In this document: piece after piece, positions 46,704-59,284 of the stretch | How positions within the stretch are numbered: position 1 is the first letter of the stretch | Layout of the letters: the number at the start of each line of letters is the position of its first letter | NCBI GenBank assembly: GCA_021414085.1 | Contig: JAIOPC010000014.1 | Span: 372,001 to 436,000, forward strand | Reading direction: 5' to 3' | From: Actinomycetes bacterium | GTDB lineage: Bacteria; Actinomycetota; Acidimicrobiia; Acidimicrobiales; Ilumatobacteraceae | Length of the DNA: 64,000 nt | The notes under the pieces: model-generated | Seen by the model: the letters and a program-made list of their open reading frames with translations, nothing else | The model's database searches: none | Told to the model about the DNA's origin: nothing | Position numbers and translations under genes: made by a program

Positions 46704-47780
46704 GTGAAGGTGCTGATGGCATTGAGTGGCGGCGTCGACTCGTCGGTCGCCGCCGCTGAGTTGTTGCGCGACGGGCATGAGGTTGTTGGTATCACGATGC
46801 GGTTGTGGGGTGGCGAGAGCGATACCGGCTGCTGCTCGATCGCCGACGTGGACGATGCGCGCCGCGTTGCACAACAACTCGACATCGACCATCTTGTTTT
46901 CAACTTCACCGACGACTTCAACAAGCACGTCGTCGACCCCTACGTGCAAGCGCACCGCGATGGCCTGACGCCGAACCCGTGTATCGAATGCAATCGCCAC
47001 CTGAAGTTCGATCGGCTCAGCGAGCGTGCGGACTTGCTCGGCTTCGATGCAGTTGCAACCGGACATCACGCTCGTGTTGTGCAACGCGATGGTGTCTGGT
47101 TCGTTGCTCGTGGCGAAGATCCCGCGAAGGATCAGAGCTACGTGGTGCACATGTTGCCGCAACGCGAACTTGCGCGCACGCTCTTCCCGATTGGTCATAT
47201 GACGAAGGCGCAGGTGCGCGAGAAGGCAACTGCACTTGGTCTTCGCACCGCGGCGAAACCCGACAGTCAGGATGTTTGTTTCATCACTGACGGCGGCGGA
47301 CGCACTGCATTTCTTGGCAGCAGGATTCCGTTCCGCCCGGCGCGTGTGATCGATGCGGTTGATGGTGGCGCGCTGGGTGAAGTCGACGCGTTGGAGATGG
47401 TGACTCTTGGCCAACGGCGTGGGATTGGGCTGCCCGGTGGCGGTCCGAAGCGCTACGTCGTGGGCATCGATCACGCTTCCGCAACCGTTGCCGTCGGTGA
47501 TGAATCGCTGCTGCTGTGCGATTCGCTCGCGGTGCGCAACGTGGTCTGGGCGCACCAGCCGGTAGCGGGTCCCGTTGCAGTGCAGTGCAGCGCACACGGT
47601 GCAGCCCAGCCTGGCGATCTCGCCCGCGACGGCGATGACTCCAACGGCAATCACTCCAACGACAATGAGGTCGTCATCACTTGGAGTTCGCCGCAACGCC
47701 GCGTTGCTCCGGGCCAGAGCGTGGTGTTCTACGACCGCTCGAACACCTACGTGTTGGGCGGCGGCATCGCCGTTGGGTGA
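46704..47780 (+). CDS. mnmA: tRNA-specific 2-thiouridylase
   Basis: 358 residues from GTG 46704. MnmA thiolates U34 of Lys, Glu and Gln tRNAs. The PP-loop is ALSGGVDSSVAAAELL, the first catalytic Cys is in NPCIECNRHLKF and the second in DSQDVCFITDGG. The C-terminal beta domain contains an unusual polar insertion (DGDDSNGNHSNDNE, roughly residues 312-325) absent from standard MnmA. Sulfur donor is the adjacent cysteine desulfurase. Confidence 0.94.
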   Translation: MKVLMALSGGVDSSVAAAELLRDGHEVVGITMRLWGGESDTGCCSIADVDDARRVAQQLDIDHLVFNFTDDFNKHVVDPYVQAHRDGLTPNPCIECNRHLKFDRLSERADLLGFDAVATGHHARVVQRDGVWFVARGEDPAKDQSYVVHMLPQRELARTLFPIGHMTKAQVREKATALGLRTAAKPDSQDVCFITDGGGRTAFLGSRIPFRPARVIDAVDGGALGEVDALEMVTLGQRRGIGLPGGGPKRYVVGIDHASATVAVGDESLLLCDSLAVRNVVWAHQPVAGPVAVQCSAHGAAQPGDLARDGDDSNGNHSNDNEVVITWSSPQRRVAPGQSVVFYDRSNTYVLGGGIAVG

Positions 47781-47784
47781 TCGG

Positions 47785-48666
47785 CTAGCGCACGCTGATC
47801 TTGCGGTCGGTGAGCGCTTGCAAAGCACGACCTGGGCGCGATGGGGCAACCAGGAACGCTTGCGCGTGTATCGCTGATCCCTTGGGGTTCTTCGATGTTC
47901 CCGCGAACGTGACCTGGACCATCTCGTGCACTGTGATCTCCAACGCGTGACCGGCGGCCGGGCCGGTGAGGTCGGCGGCCTCGGTGGTCGCCAGTGCCAA
48001 CTGCGCGTGTTGCACGTTGGCTCGCATCACCATCAACGTCTCGCCCAACACCACCGAATCGTGCACGACCACTCCGGCGGGCACCGACACCAGCCAGCGA
48101 CACGAGAAGTGATGAAGACGCTGGTACAAGAGCCAGGTGAGTGCGATCGCGACCACCAGCACCGCTACGCCACCCACCAAACTGCCACCGGCGAGCAACA
48201 GCACACCCGCCAGCGACGCTCCGAGCCACAGCGTCCACGAAACGGCGATCGGTAGCTGCATCGCAGCTGGTAATCGCAAAGGCAGCCGTCGCTCGTCGCC
48301 GTATGCCGCGGTCTGCACGGTTGCTTCACCGGTCTCGGCCGTGAACACAGCCAGCGTCACCAAGGTGGCGCAGGCGAGTGCGGCGACGCCGCGGACGGCG
48401 GTCGCCCCGAAGAGCAGCGTGGCCGCCGCTACCGGCACGCTCGTCGGCACCACCATCCGACTCACCGTCAACCCAGCCGGTCCGCACACAACTAACGCGA
48501 CGAGAACTGCGCCAGCAGCGACCCACCAGGCCGTGAGCGAGACGTTGCTGGCGATAGCTGGCCGACCACGCGTCGCGCTGTCGATCGCGAGCGGTACGAG
48601 CGCGAGCGCGGCCAGCCACAGCACCCGCGTGATCCATAACGCAGAATTTGTGGAGAGACGAGGCAT
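47785..48666 (-). CDS. Polytopic membrane protein of unknown function
   Basis: 293 residues from ATG 48666. Six hydrophobic segments in the first 180 residues (for example VLWLAALALVPLAIDSATRG, SLTAWWVAAGAVLVALVVCG, LAGVLLLAGGSLVGGVAVLV), then about 110 soluble residues (SVPAGVVVHDSVVLGETLMV; HALEITVHEMVQVTFAGTSK). No known family recognised. It sits between mnmA and the MetE-like gene but on the opposite strand, interrupting the conserved block. A TACGTT hexamer lies six bases before the ATG. Confidence 0.75.
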   Translation of the reverse strand: MPRLSTNSALWITRVLWLAALALVPLAIDSATRGRPAIASNVSLTAWWVAAGAVLVALVVCGPAGLTVSRMVVPTSVPVAAATLLFGATAVRGVAALACATLVTLAVFTAETGEATVQTAAYGDERRLPLRLPAAMQLPIAVSWTLWLGASLAGVLLLAGGSLVGGVAVLVVAIALTWLLYQRLHHFSCRWLVSVPAGVVVHDSVVLGETLMVMRANVQHAQLALATTEAADLTGPAAGHALEITVHEMVQVTFAGTSKNPKGSAIHAQAFLVAPSRPGRALQALTDRKISVR

Positions 48667-48672
48667 TGGGCA

Positions 48673-48678
48673 AACGTA
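48673..48678 (-). promoter_or_regulatory. Putative -10 element, leaderless start of the membrane protein gene
   Basis: TACGTT on the minus strand ends six bases before ATG 48666, inside the 5' end of the divergent MetE-like gene region. Confidence 0.4.
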
Positions 48679-48683
48679 TCGCC

Positions 48684-51777
<3,094 letters not shown>

Positions 51778-51792
51778 CCTCGAAGACTTGCC

Positions 51793-52335
51793 CTAAAAGA
51801 CTTCAAACGACCAGGAGTAAGCGCGTGCGCTGCCGCGTCCTTCGATCGTCGGCCAATAGATCACCTGCACAGTGTGTTGGCCCTGCGAAAACGAACTGAT
51901 CGATGACTCGGGTGATGGATCGAATGTGAGCGTCGCATTGCCCGACTCGTAGACCGTGGTCGGCGGCAGTGTGATTTGCTGCCCCGGTCTGGTGGGATCA
52001 CGGAGTGCGTTCAGGTCGACGGTTTCCAGTTCCAGTCCGTCGATCACGAGCACGCCTTCGTACCCGGCGACGAGGTCGACTACCACTGAAGCTTGCGCTG
52101 GCGTCTGCGTCGCGCCAGCCACCGGCTCGATACGTTCGATGTACTTCGGTAGGTGCGCACCCTCGTCGCCCGTCACCGCCAGTGAAAGCGCGAATCCGAT
52201 CGCCACTATGCATAGCGCGATGAGGAAACTCGCCCCCAGCAGTTTGAAGTTTGGTCGACGGAAGCGGTTCTGCACATCCGCATTCTGGCTTGTGGGGTTC
52301 GATTTCACCCACCCGCGTGCCGTGCTGAGGGTCAT
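51793..52335 (-). CDS. Single-span membrane protein with a secreted beta domain
   Basis: 180 residues from the proposed ATG 52335. A basic cytoplasmic stretch (NRFRRPNFK) precedes one membrane helix at about 33-54 (LGASFLIALCIVAIGFALSL). The external domain of about 120 residues (VLVIDGLELETVDLNALRDP; TVYESGNATLTFDP; GQHTVQVIYWP) looks like an Ig-like beta sandwich. No family recognised. The frame extends across the start of the divergent kinase-like gene, but a start beyond 52335 would overlap it. Divergent position suggests co-regulation with the kinase-like protein. Confidence 0.7.
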   Translation of the reverse strand: MTLSTARGWVKSNPTSQNADVQNRFRRPNFKLLGASFLIALCIVAIGFALSLAVTGDEGAHLPKYIERIEPVAGATQTPAQASVVVDLVAGYEGVLVIDGLELETVDLNALRDPTRPGQQITLPPTTVYESGNATLTFDPSPESSISSFSQGQHTVQVIYWPTIEGRGSARAYSWSFEVF

Positions 52336-52360
52336 CCCGCTAGGTTCGTAGGTCGCAATC

Positions 52361-54403
52361 ATGCCCGATGACACCCAATCCTCCACGCGACTGATCGCGG
52401 GCCGCTACCGACTCGGCCACCGACTCGGCACTGGCCTCGACGCTGCCGTTTTTGAGGGTTTCGACGAGCAGTTGCAGCGGCTGGTGGTGGTCAAGCTGGT
52501 GCACCCGGACCTGGGCGATCGGCCCGACGTACGCACCGCATTTGGCACGGCGATGGGCATCGCCAAGAACCTGCACCACCCGAACATCGCTGCTGTTTAC
52601 CAATCGGGCACCACCACGTGGAACGAGCATGAGGTCTTGTTCGTCGTTACCGAGCATCTCGGCGGCGGCAGCCTGCGCGACATTCTCGACCGGGGCCGCT
52701 TGCTGTCGCCTTCGCAAGCGCTCGTTGTGGGGCTCGATGCGTGCAAGGCACTTGATGTCATGCATCGTCAAAACCTGCTGCACCACGACATTCGTCCGTC
52801 GACTCTTGTGTTCGGTGACGATCGCCGTCTTCGTGTTGTCGATGTTGGCTTCGCCGAGGTGCTGGCCATCGCGGCAGGTGGCATTACCTCGCGCAGTAAC
52901 GACCGTGCCAAGTACTGCTCGCCCGAGCAAGCCAAGGGCGAGGCCGCAGTTCCCAAGAGCGACGTGTACTCGCTGTGTCTTACGTTGCTTGAGGCTGTTA
53001 CCGGTTCAGTGCCGTTCGAAGACGACTCCACGGTCGCCACGCTCAGCAATCGCGTCGACAAGCTGATGCCGGTGTCGGCCGATTTAGGGCCGTTGGCAGC
53101 CGTGCTCGAACGAGCCGGTCGCTCCAACGCCGCCGACCGTTACAGCGCTGGCGAATTTGGGCGTGCTTTGGTGCAGGCGGCTGAGAAGTTGCCGCGTCCC
53201 GAGCCCATCCCGATCATCGGCGGCTCCATGTTCGAGAGCGATCGCCCGACCGGCGATCAGCCCGTGGAAGCGACCGGCCCGATTCGTCGCCCGACGGTTG
53301 AGCGGCCGCCGGTGGTGCTCTCGCCGCCTGCTGATCCGGCACCGGCCGCCAGGGCGCCGATTGCTGCCGCGCCGGAGTTCGAGAAGACCACCATCAACCG
53401 CTTCGATGGCGATTCACTGAACGGCCGCGCACTCAAAGGCAATGCCGTCAACGGCAATGCCGTCGCCGCTGACGACTATCCGGAACGCCGACGCAGTGGT
53501 GGCCGCTGGTGGATTGCTGCGGTGTTGGTCGTGATGGCGGTAGCCGGTGGTGCATTCGCGTGGTACAAGGTGCAGCCTGAGACCAGCGCGGTTCCCGAGC
53601 TCGCCGGTTTGGAGGATGGCGTTGCCCTCAACCAGATCGCCGGCACGTTCAACGGAGTGTTGCTCGAGGAGTCGAGCGAAGTGGTTCCAGTCGGAATTGT
53701 CATCCGCACCGACCCGGCGGCGGGTGCACAACTCGAGCATGGCAAAGACCTCTTGCTCGTCGTCAGCTCAGGGCCGGCGCCGCGTCTGTTGCCGGAATTG
53801 ACGAACCTCACGATCGTGCAGGCCACGGCGGAGCTGGAAAAACTGGGCCTGGTTCTCGTCAAGGCCGAGCCACAGTTCAGCGACACGGTTCCCCTCGATG
53901 TGGTTTTGTCGTGGACGATTCCCGATTCGCCCACGCTGGTGGCGGGCGACACGGTGACAAAGGGAACGGTCGTGCAGGTGGTGCTGTCAGCTGGCCCCGA
54001 GCCGCGCGTCGTTCCCGAACTCACCGGCACCGCGCTCGCAGTCGCAACCACCGCGCTCGAGGCCGAGACCTTGCTGATCGCCGTCGGTCCAGAAGAGTTT
54101 TCGCCAACGGTCCCCGTTGGTCACGTGATCAGCCAGTCGCCCGTTGCTGGAACGGTCGTCGAGTTCGGAACGACCGTAACGGTGGTTCTGTCGAAAGGCC
54201 CCGACCTGGTGGCGATTCCATCGCTGGCCGGACTGGATCCGAATGGGGTAACCGTTGCGCTGCGCGACGCCGGTTTCACGCTGGGCACTATCGACGGCAA
54301 CACCACGCTGCCGTTCAAGAACGCAACAGTTGCGGGCGCAGTCGTGGCGGTTGGCCAGCAGTTCCCGCGTGGCACCGTCGTCGACGTGCACTACACCCCG
54401 TAG
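52361..54403 (+). CDS. PASTA-domain Ser/Thr kinase-like protein, probable pseudokinase
   Basis: 680 residues. The kinase-like domain spans about 13-275. The Gly loop LGTGLDAAVFEG and Lys45 (VVVKLV) remain, but the alpha-C Glu position is Ala64, the catalytic loop is HHDIRPSTLVF (Asp143 kept; usual Lys is Arg145, usual Asn is Thr148) and DFG is DVG (161-163). A Pro-rich linker with NGRALKGNAVNGNAV, a membrane helix at about 382-401 (GRWWIAAVLVVMAVAGGAFA) and four PASTA repeats (about 408-680) follow. PASTA domains bind cell-wall fragments. The layout is PknB-like, but catalysis is doubtful. Confidence 0.9.
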   Translation: MPDDTQSSTRLIAGRYRLGHRLGTGLDAAVFEGFDEQLQRLVVVKLVHPDLGDRPDVRTAFGTAMGIAKNLHHPNIAAVYQSGTTTWNEHEVLFVVTEHLGGGSLRDILDRGRLLSPSQALVVGLDACKALDVMHRQNLLHHDIRPSTLVFGDDRRLRVVDVGFAEVLAIAAGGITSRSNDRAKYCSPEQAKGEAAVPKSDVYSLCLTLLEAVTGSVPFEDDSTVATLSNRVDKLMPVSADLGPLAAVLERAGRSNAADRYSAGEFGRALVQAAEKLPRPEPIPIIGGSMFESDRPTGDQPVEATGPIRRPTVERPPVVLSPPADPAPAARAPIAAAPEFEKTTINRFDGDSLNGRALKGNAVNGNAVAADDYPERRRSGGRWWIAAVLVVMAVAGGAFAWYKVQPETSAVPELAGLEDGVALNQIAGTFNGVLLEESSEVVPVGIVIRTDPAAGAQLEHGKDLLLVVSSGPAPRLLPELTNLTIVQATAELEKLGLVLVKAEPQFSDTVPLDVVLSWTIPDSPTLVAGDTVTKGTVVQVVLSAGPEPRVVPELTGTALAVATTALEAETLLIAVGPEEFSPTVPVGHVISQSPVAGTVVEFGTTVTVVLSKGPDLVAIPSLAGLDPNGVTVALRDAGFTLGTIDGNTTLPFKNATVAGAVVAVGQQFPRGTVVDVHYTP

Positions 54404-54413
54404 GGCCAGTCGT

Positions 54414-54821
54414 TTAGCTCGTGAGTTCTTTGATCTCTGCGGAGATCTGCTTGGCGGTTGCGTCGTTGGGCATCGCCGATTGCAGGGCCATCATCTTCAT
54501 CATGTCGCCCTGCACGGTGATCTTTCCCGCCATGAACGCTTGCATGCCAGCGGCCTGGTCTTGGTCGACGAAAATCTTGCGCGCCGTGTCGTAGTCGGTG
54601 GTCACGGTGAGGTCGGGTGCCTCCAGAGCGCCCAGCTCCATGGCGACATCGCCCGAGGATGTATCGATGTAGACCTTGAGCGTGCCCTCACCGAACGGAA
54701 CGTCGGTGATGATTTGGTTCATCCGCACGATGGTCGTGACCTTCGCGGCTTGTTCGGCGTACTTCTCGCGAACGGCCTTGGCTGCGGCCATCCAGTCTTC
54801 GGAGAGAAAGGCATGAGTCAT
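54414..54821 (-). CDS. SCP2 sterol-binding domain protein
   Basis: 135 residues from ATG 54821. FLSEDWMAAAKAVREKYAEQ, then VPFGEGTLKVYIDTSSGDV, LTVTTDYDTARKIFVDQDQA and MQAFMAGKITVQGDMMKMMA follow the SCP2 fold, which holds lipids or acyl chains in a hydrophobic tunnel. Last gene of the minus-strand run starting with leuA, ten bases after the membrane protein gene. Convergent with the PASTA gene, ten bases between stops. Confidence 0.9.
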   Translation of the reverse strand: MTHAFLSEDWMAAAKAVREKYAEQAAKVTTIVRMNQIITDVPFGEGTLKVYIDTSSGDVAMELGALEAPDLTVTTDYDTARKIFVDQDQAAGMQAFMAGKITVQGDMMKMMALQSAMPNDATAKQISAEIKELTS

Positions 54822-54831
54822 GGCTGAGAAG

Positions 54832-56025
54832 TTAGTCGGTGCCGCTCGCGTGGCGGTAGGCCAACCGCACCGCCAGCGCCTGGCGAATCTGCGGGCCAGC
54901 GTCCTCCGCGAACTCGTCGCGGTAGGTCGCATCGGTGCTGAGCACGACGGTGAAGTACATGCCAGCGAAGGCGCCCAAGAATCCAGAGACTCGCAACAGT
55001 GCCTCGGTCAGCACCAAAGTGCGCCCGCCGAAGTGCAGGTGCGCGATGACGTTCATCTCGGTTGGAGCGGTCCAGGCTGCCGCCGTCGCCTCCGGAATTG
55101 CGAGAATTCCGAACAGCGTGAAAAACATGGCGAGCAGCACCGAGACGATGGTGATGAGGATCGCCTGGCTGAGAACGCTGACCAGTCCGATGTTGACTCG
55201 CTGACGTCCCGAGAGCGGAATCTCCATCGGGTTTCCCGCAGTTGGCAGCGCCAGACCCTCCGCAGGCGTGCCCGACACGAGCGTTGCAACCTCCGACCAC
55301 TCGTCGAATTGGTGGACCGCGCGGATGGACTCAGGGATGCGCGAGAGCACGAATGCGCTTCCGAGAAGGAAGAACAGCCCAATCGCAATGATGTAGACAG
55401 GCCCTTGCAGGGTGCCAGCCACCTGCCATACCTCGGTGCTGATGAACAGGAATGTCGTGAACAGCAGCAGTAGTGGAAGTGCTCGGCTGAGCACTCGCCC
55501 CACCGATCCGAGCCGCGAGAACGTTTGCGACGCCGCCCAACCGATCAGCGGCACCAGGCCGTACGACGTGGTGAAGTAGATCACTGTCAGCACGACAGCT
55601 CCCTCAATGACCGCCTGAATCGCATCGCCCCACTGCGTGAAAGCCATCGCCGGCAGCGCCGGTCCGATGAGGAAGGCCGCTAGCTCGAGTCGGCCCAACT
55701 GCCGGGGTCGCGAAAGGAGAGGGCGGCGGCGGGCGAGATTGGTGACCATCCAGGTGCCCAGCAGAATCGCCAGCACGACGCCAGCGCCGATCAGATTGTG
55801 TTGCAGGCTCCAGTGGGCGAGGTCGAGCCCGTGCAGCCCCCCGCCGATGTAGGCGACCACCAATACTGGTGCTGCGCGACTCCAGACATCAGGCCCGGCG
55901 CTGTAGGGCTCGATGAAGTGGGGGAGGCCGCGCTTGATGAACCACCGTTCCATCTCGGTGCGCGGTGAGGTTTTCGCGACGAGATTGCGCAGTCCCTCCA
56001 CCGGCTTCTTGGCGATGTTCGACAC
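54832..56025 (-). CDS. Conserved polytopic membrane protein
   Basis: 397 residues from GTG 56025, with a GGAG seven bases upstream. N-terminal soluble part (RNLVAKTSPRTEMERWFIKR, then LPHFIEPY), then about eight membrane segments (for example AAPVLVVAYIGGGLHGLDLA; ALPLLLLFTTFLFISTEVW; GPVYIIAIGLFFLLGSAFVL; QAILITIVSVLLAMFFTLFG). The ending (VLSTDATYRDEFAEDAGPQI) is cytoplasmic. Similar proteins occur across actinobacteria but I know no function. It lies between pyrF and the SCP2 gene in the leuA run, with ten-base gaps on both sides. Confidence 0.78.
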   Translation of the reverse strand: MSNIAKKPVEGLRNLVAKTSPRTEMERWFIKRGLPHFIEPYSAGPDVWSRAAPVLVVAYIGGGLHGLDLAHWSLQHNLIGAGVVLAILLGTWMVTNLARRRPLLSRPRQLGRLELAAFLIGPALPAMAFTQWGDAIQAVIEGAVVLTVIYFTTSYGLVPLIGWAASQTFSRLGSVGRVLSRALPLLLLFTTFLFISTEVWQVAGTLQGPVYIIAIGLFFLLGSAFVLSRIPESIRAVHQFDEWSEVATLVSGTPAEGLALPTAGNPMEIPLSGRQRVNIGLVSVLSQAILITIVSVLLAMFFTLFGILAIPEATAAAWTAPTEMNVIAHLHFGGRTLVLTEALLRVSGFLGAFAGMYFTVVLSTDATYRDEFAEDAGPQIRQALAVRLAYRHASGTD

Positions 56026-56035
56026 GTGTCGGCTC

Positions 56036-56839
56036 CTAGATTGTTTGATGTTGACGAAGAGCGTCGCGGGTTGCAATCGCTTCGGTGCGGGCTGCACTCT
56101 CGAAATCGGCCGCGCGCGAGGCATACAGGATCGCTCGTGACGAGTTCACGACCATGCCCATTCCGGAACTGTCGGCGCCGCCAGCTGTGGCCGCGACATC
56201 GCCACCCTGAGCTCCGATGCCGGGCACAAGCAGCGGTAGATCCCCGACGATCGCACGCACCGCGCGCAGTTCGTCGGGATACGTGCCGCCAACGACGAGC
56301 CCACAATCGCCGAGTTTGCTCCAGTGGTCCGCAACTCGCCGCGCCACGTGCTGGTACAGCGGTTGGCCGTCTGTCACCAGCGATTGAAAGTCGCTACCGC
56401 CGGGGTTGCTCGTGCGGCACAACACGAACACACCACCGTCGGGATGACGAAGGAATGGTTCGATCGAGTCGGTACCGAGATAGGGGTTCACCGTTACCGC
56501 ATGTGCGCCGTAACGATCGAACGCTTCACGGGCGTAATGCTCGGCGGTGCTGCCGATGTCGCCGCGTTTGGCATCAAGCACCAGCAACACGTCGGGGTAG
56601 CGATCGCGAATGTAGGCGCACACGCGTTCAAGTTCGCGCTCGGCGCCAATCGCCGAGAAGTAAGCGATCTGCGGTTTGAAGGCGCACACCAAATCAGCGG
56701 TCGCGTCGATGATCGCCGTGCAGAAGTCCGATACCGACTCGACGTGGTGCGGAAACTTGGTGGGATCCGGGTCGAGCCCGACACACAGCATTGATTCCGA
56801 TGTAGCCCATGCGCGCCGGAGTTGTTGGTGGAACCCCAT
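56036..56839 (-). CDS. pyrF: Orotidine-5'-phosphate decarboxylase
   Basis: 267 residues, the longer actinobacterial class. It makes UMP, the last step of pyrimidine synthesis. The active-site signature [18 protein letters not shown] and [13 protein letters not shown] are present, with [16 protein letters not shown] and [11 protein letters not shown] later. No other pyr gene is nearby. It sits instead in the leuA-headed run, 12 bases after the ferredoxin gene, so leucine-responsive attenuation could influence pyrimidine supply. Confidence 0.94.
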   Translation of the reverse strand: MGFHQQLRRAWATSESMLCVGLDPDPTKFPHHVESVSDFCTAIIDATADLVCAFKPQIAYFSAIGAERELERVCAYIRDRYPDVLLVLDAKRGDIGSTAEHYAREAFDRYGAHAVTVNPYLGTDSIEPFLRHPDGGVFVLCRTSNPGGSDFQSLVTDGQPLYQHVARRVADHWSKLGDCGLVVGGTYPDELRAVRAIVGDLPLLVPGIGAQGGDVAATAGGADSSGMGMVVNSSRAILYASRAADFESAARTEAIATRDALRQHQTI

Positions 56840-56851
56840 CGCGTTGCGACG

Positions 56852-57043
56852 TCAGCCTTCGACTGTGATGGCCGCCGTTGGGCACATGTCGGCGGCTGCT
56901 TGCACGCTGGCGCGCAGGTCTTCGCCCGGCTCTTCTTGCAGTATGTAGAGGTAGCCGTCGCTGCGCACCTCGAACACCTCGGGGCACACCTGCATGCAGG
57001 CACCTGTGCTGGCGCACACGTCGAAATCCACTGTTACCTTCAT
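56852..57043 (-). CDS. Single-cluster ferredoxin (3Fe-4S type)
   Basis: 63 residues. VDFDVCASTGACMQVCPEVF holds Cys10, Cys16 and Cys20; Thr13 replaces the second Cys of a 4Fe-4S motif, and the distal Cys is in DMCPTAAI (about 54). This matches 3Fe-4S ferredoxins that feed electrons to cytochrome P450 enzymes, none of which is encoded in this window. Its ATG overlaps the stop of the preceding gene (ATGA). Confidence 0.9.
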   Translation of the reverse strand: MKVTVDFDVCASTGACMQVCPEVFEVRSDGYLYILQEEPGEDLRASVQAAADMCPTAAITVEG

Positions 57044-57393
57044 GCTGCACCTCTTGGCTTGGCTGGCTTCTTGGCCGCTGGCTTGTTGGCTGCCGACTTG
57101 TTGGCTGCCGACTTGTTGGCTACGGGCTTCTTCACCGCGGGCTTCTTGGCGGCTGGCTTCTTTGCCGCCGACTTCACGGCGGGCTTCGCTGCCACCGCGT
57201 TCGCTGGCGCGTTCGTTGCGTCGGGAATGGGGGCCGGTGCCGGCGCGGGGGTCGCGGGTTGATAGCGAGCGCCTTCACTGAACGAATCGCCAGCTGCGCG
57301 TTTGGCTTGTTCTTGTCGCCACCACATCACGCCCGCGGCGATTGCGACCAGCAACAGCACCAACGGCAGTCGTGATCGACGCTTTCGGGCCAT
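57040..57393 (-). CDS. Membrane-anchored protein with a Lys/Ala/Pro-repeat tail
   Basis: 117 residues. A basic N-terminus (MARKRRSR) and one membrane helix (about 9-26, LPLVLLLVAIAAGVMWW) are followed by a Pro/Ala linker (PATPAPAPAPIPDA) and a tail of about 50 residues made of AAKKPA, VKKPVA and NKSAA units. Charge distribution predicts N-in, tail outside, so despite resembling histone H1 tails it should contact the wall or acidic polymers and not DNA. Coupled to the ferredoxin gene by ATGA and 18 bases after leuA. Confidence 0.7.
   Translation of the reverse strand: MARKRRSRLPLVLLLVAIAAGVMWWRQEQAKRAAGDSFSEGARYQPATPAPAPAPIPDATNAPANAVAAKPAVKSAAKKPAAKKPAVKKPVANKSAANKSAANKPAAKKPAKPRGAA
57085..57121. 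repeat. 15-bp tandem repeat in the Lys/Ala/Pro tail
   Basis: The plus-strand unit GTTGGCTGCCGACTT occurs at 57085-57099 and 57100-57114, followed by a seven-base partial copy. On the coding strand each unit encodes five residues of the NKSAA type. The surrounding region to about 57200 is built of related, less exact units. Confidence 0.8.
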
Positions 57394-57411
57394 GGCCGCA
57401 GCGTAGTCGTC

Positions 57412-59127
<1,716 letters not shown>

Positions 59128-59154
59128 TCAAGGTCGAGAGTCGGAAAAAGTAAG

Positions 59155-59181
59155 AAGCCCCGGCCGCTTTGGCTGGGGCTT
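59155..59181 (-). terminator. Attenuator terminator hairpin before leuA
   Basis: On the minus strand AAGCCCCAGCC pairs with GGCCGGGGCTT (one A-C mismatch) around a five-base loop, followed by TTCTTACTTTTT reaching 59144. It lies 26 bases before the leuA Shine-Dalgarno and stops transcription before leuA unless prevented. Together with the leucine-rich leader this is a classical amino-acid attenuator. Confidence 0.8.
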
Positions 59182-59184
59182 TGA

Positions 59185-59213
59185 GGGCAAGCGCGAGTAT
59201 GCGGCGCTTGCCC
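59185..59213 (-). promoter_or_regulatory. Leader hairpin overlapping the leader-peptide stop
   Basis: GGGCAAGCGC and GCGCTTGCCC form a perfect ten-pair stem with a nine-base loop. Its outermost pair includes the first base of the stop codon region of the leader peptide, so a ribosome paused at the leucine codons would be just upstream and one at the stop would disrupt it. Part of the attenuator switch. Confidence 0.75.
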
Positions 59214-59248
59214 TACATAAGAAGCAGGAGGCCGCGGTGCGTGCGCAT
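59213..59248 (-). CDS. Leucine leader peptide (leuA attenuator)
   Basis: Eleven codons and a stop: MRTHRGLLLLM, with four consecutive leucine codons (CTC CTG CTT CTT). It is far too short for normal gene finding. Ribosome stalling here when leucyl-tRNA is scarce would let transcription continue into leuA. There is no Shine-Dalgarno, and the -10 element ends only seven bases before the ATG, so the peptide is probably read from the very 5' end of a leaderless RNA. Comparable leuA leaders are known in Streptomyces. Confidence 0.85.
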   Translation of the reverse strand: MRTHRGLLLLM

Positions 59249-59255
59249 TGACGAC

Positions 59256-59284
59256 AGTCTGCCGAGTACTCGCCCTGTTGTCAA
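59256..59284 (-). promoter_or_regulatory. Promoter of the leucine leader and leuA
   Basis: On the minus strand a perfect TTGACA (59284-59279) is followed after exactly 17 bases by CAGACT (59261-59256). Initiation would fall at 59249-59248, the first base of the leader ATG. The -35 box overlaps the stop codon of the homospermidine synthase gene. Confidence 0.65.

Noticed and set aside
57060-57200. Repeat-rich DNA that might be a CRISPR or regulatory repeat array
   Set aside because: The units are in-frame codon repeats of a Lys/Ala/Pro tail with no unique spacers; no CRISPR array or cas gene is present anywhere in the window.
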